Virus record (IMG/VR): IMGVR_UViG_3300014501_000028
Span: 1 to 43,940 of that record
DNA length: 43,940 nt
Origin: a virus
Direction: 5' to 3' (one strand)
Below are positions 43,846 to 43,940 of this stretch, in pieces; the stretch's first letter is position 1, and the number at the start of each line of letters is the position of its first letter. The notes under the pieces were generated by a model. It saw only the letters and a list, made by a program, of their open reading frames with translations, was not told the DNA's origin and did not search any database. Position numbers and translations under genes: made by a program.

Positions 43846-43940
43846 TTAATTAATGAGCAGGGCGAGAAAGAAAAAGGAAGAGATGAACGGGAATGCTTTT
43901 GGTGTTCTTTCTCCAGGGGCTTTGGCTGGCGCGGAACGGA

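Noticed and set aside
43853-43940. 29-codon plus-strand frame running off the window
   Set aside because: No ribosome site and no recognisable sequence; too little visible to call a gene.
1-43940. CRISPR arrays or insertion sequences
   Set aside because: No regularly spaced repeats of CRISPR type and no transposase gene. The tandem repeat at 10503-10545 has only two units without a spacer of array length.

Overview
The window holds one essentially complete, high-GC, lambda-like siphovirus prophage (about 43.3 kb, 206-43532) inserted in a tRNA gene with anticodon CAU. The two ends are marked by a perfect 42-bp direct repeat, 206-247 (attL, part of the intact tRNA) and 43491-43532 (attR, only the 5' part of the tRNA). 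Host DNA is only about 205 bp on the left and 408 bp on the right, and the right flank carries the C-terminal remnant of another integrase, so this tRNA has been used by mobile elements before. The integrase N-termini (WWI-Y-D-(A/S)-G-RHREK type) and the GC content suggest an Acidobacteriota or similar soil bacterium. That host guess is inference from remembered family resemblance only.

Layout. (1) 261-2029, minus strand: integrase 1, a small coiled-coil protein and a ribbon-helix-helix (RHH) protein. They are divergent from (2) 2123-12340, plus strand: a second RHH protein, an excisionase-like HTH protein, a 'replication terminator'-like protein with its usual partner, a second full-length integrase, an ASCH-domain protein, a VRR-NUC nuclease, a replication-type HTH protein with iteron-like repeats in its 3' end, and a train of very small overlapping genes. 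At least fourteen of these carry CxxC-type zinc-ribbon or zinc-knuckle signatures. One gene (10615-10848) runs against this train. No DNA polymerase, helicase or primase is recognisable.

(3) 12337-41828, plus strand, late genes: a minor tail gpZ-like protein, lytic transglycosylase, ParB-domain DNA methyltransferase, terminase small and large subunits, a small connector-like protein, portal, S49 prohead protease, scaffold-like protein, decoration protein, major capsid, two head-completion proteins, a coiled-coil fibre, tail terminator, major tail protein, the G/GT tail chaperones with a clear programmed -1 frameshift (T TTT TTA plus a stem-loop), a 983-aa tape measure, tail-tip proteins including a gpL-type Fe-S protein and a 1132-aa J-like protein, then a lysis cassette of small membrane proteins. 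Three HNH endonuclease genes of one family sit between tail genes. Two of them carry the ribosome binding site of the next tail gene inside their own 3' end.

(4) 41810-43313: a good sigma70-like promoter at the end of the spanin-like gene leads into about 430 nt of hairpin-rich untranslated sequence. It ends with the Shine-Dalgarno and start codon of a 64-aa gene enclosed in a predicted hairpin. Behind it lie a pair of paralogous small proteins and a 58-aa protein resembling the T4 Imm superinfection-immunity family. This looks like a lysogeny-expressed moron region. The leader RNA, the zinc-ribbon microprotein train and the dual-integrase arrangement are the parts least explained by known phage biology.
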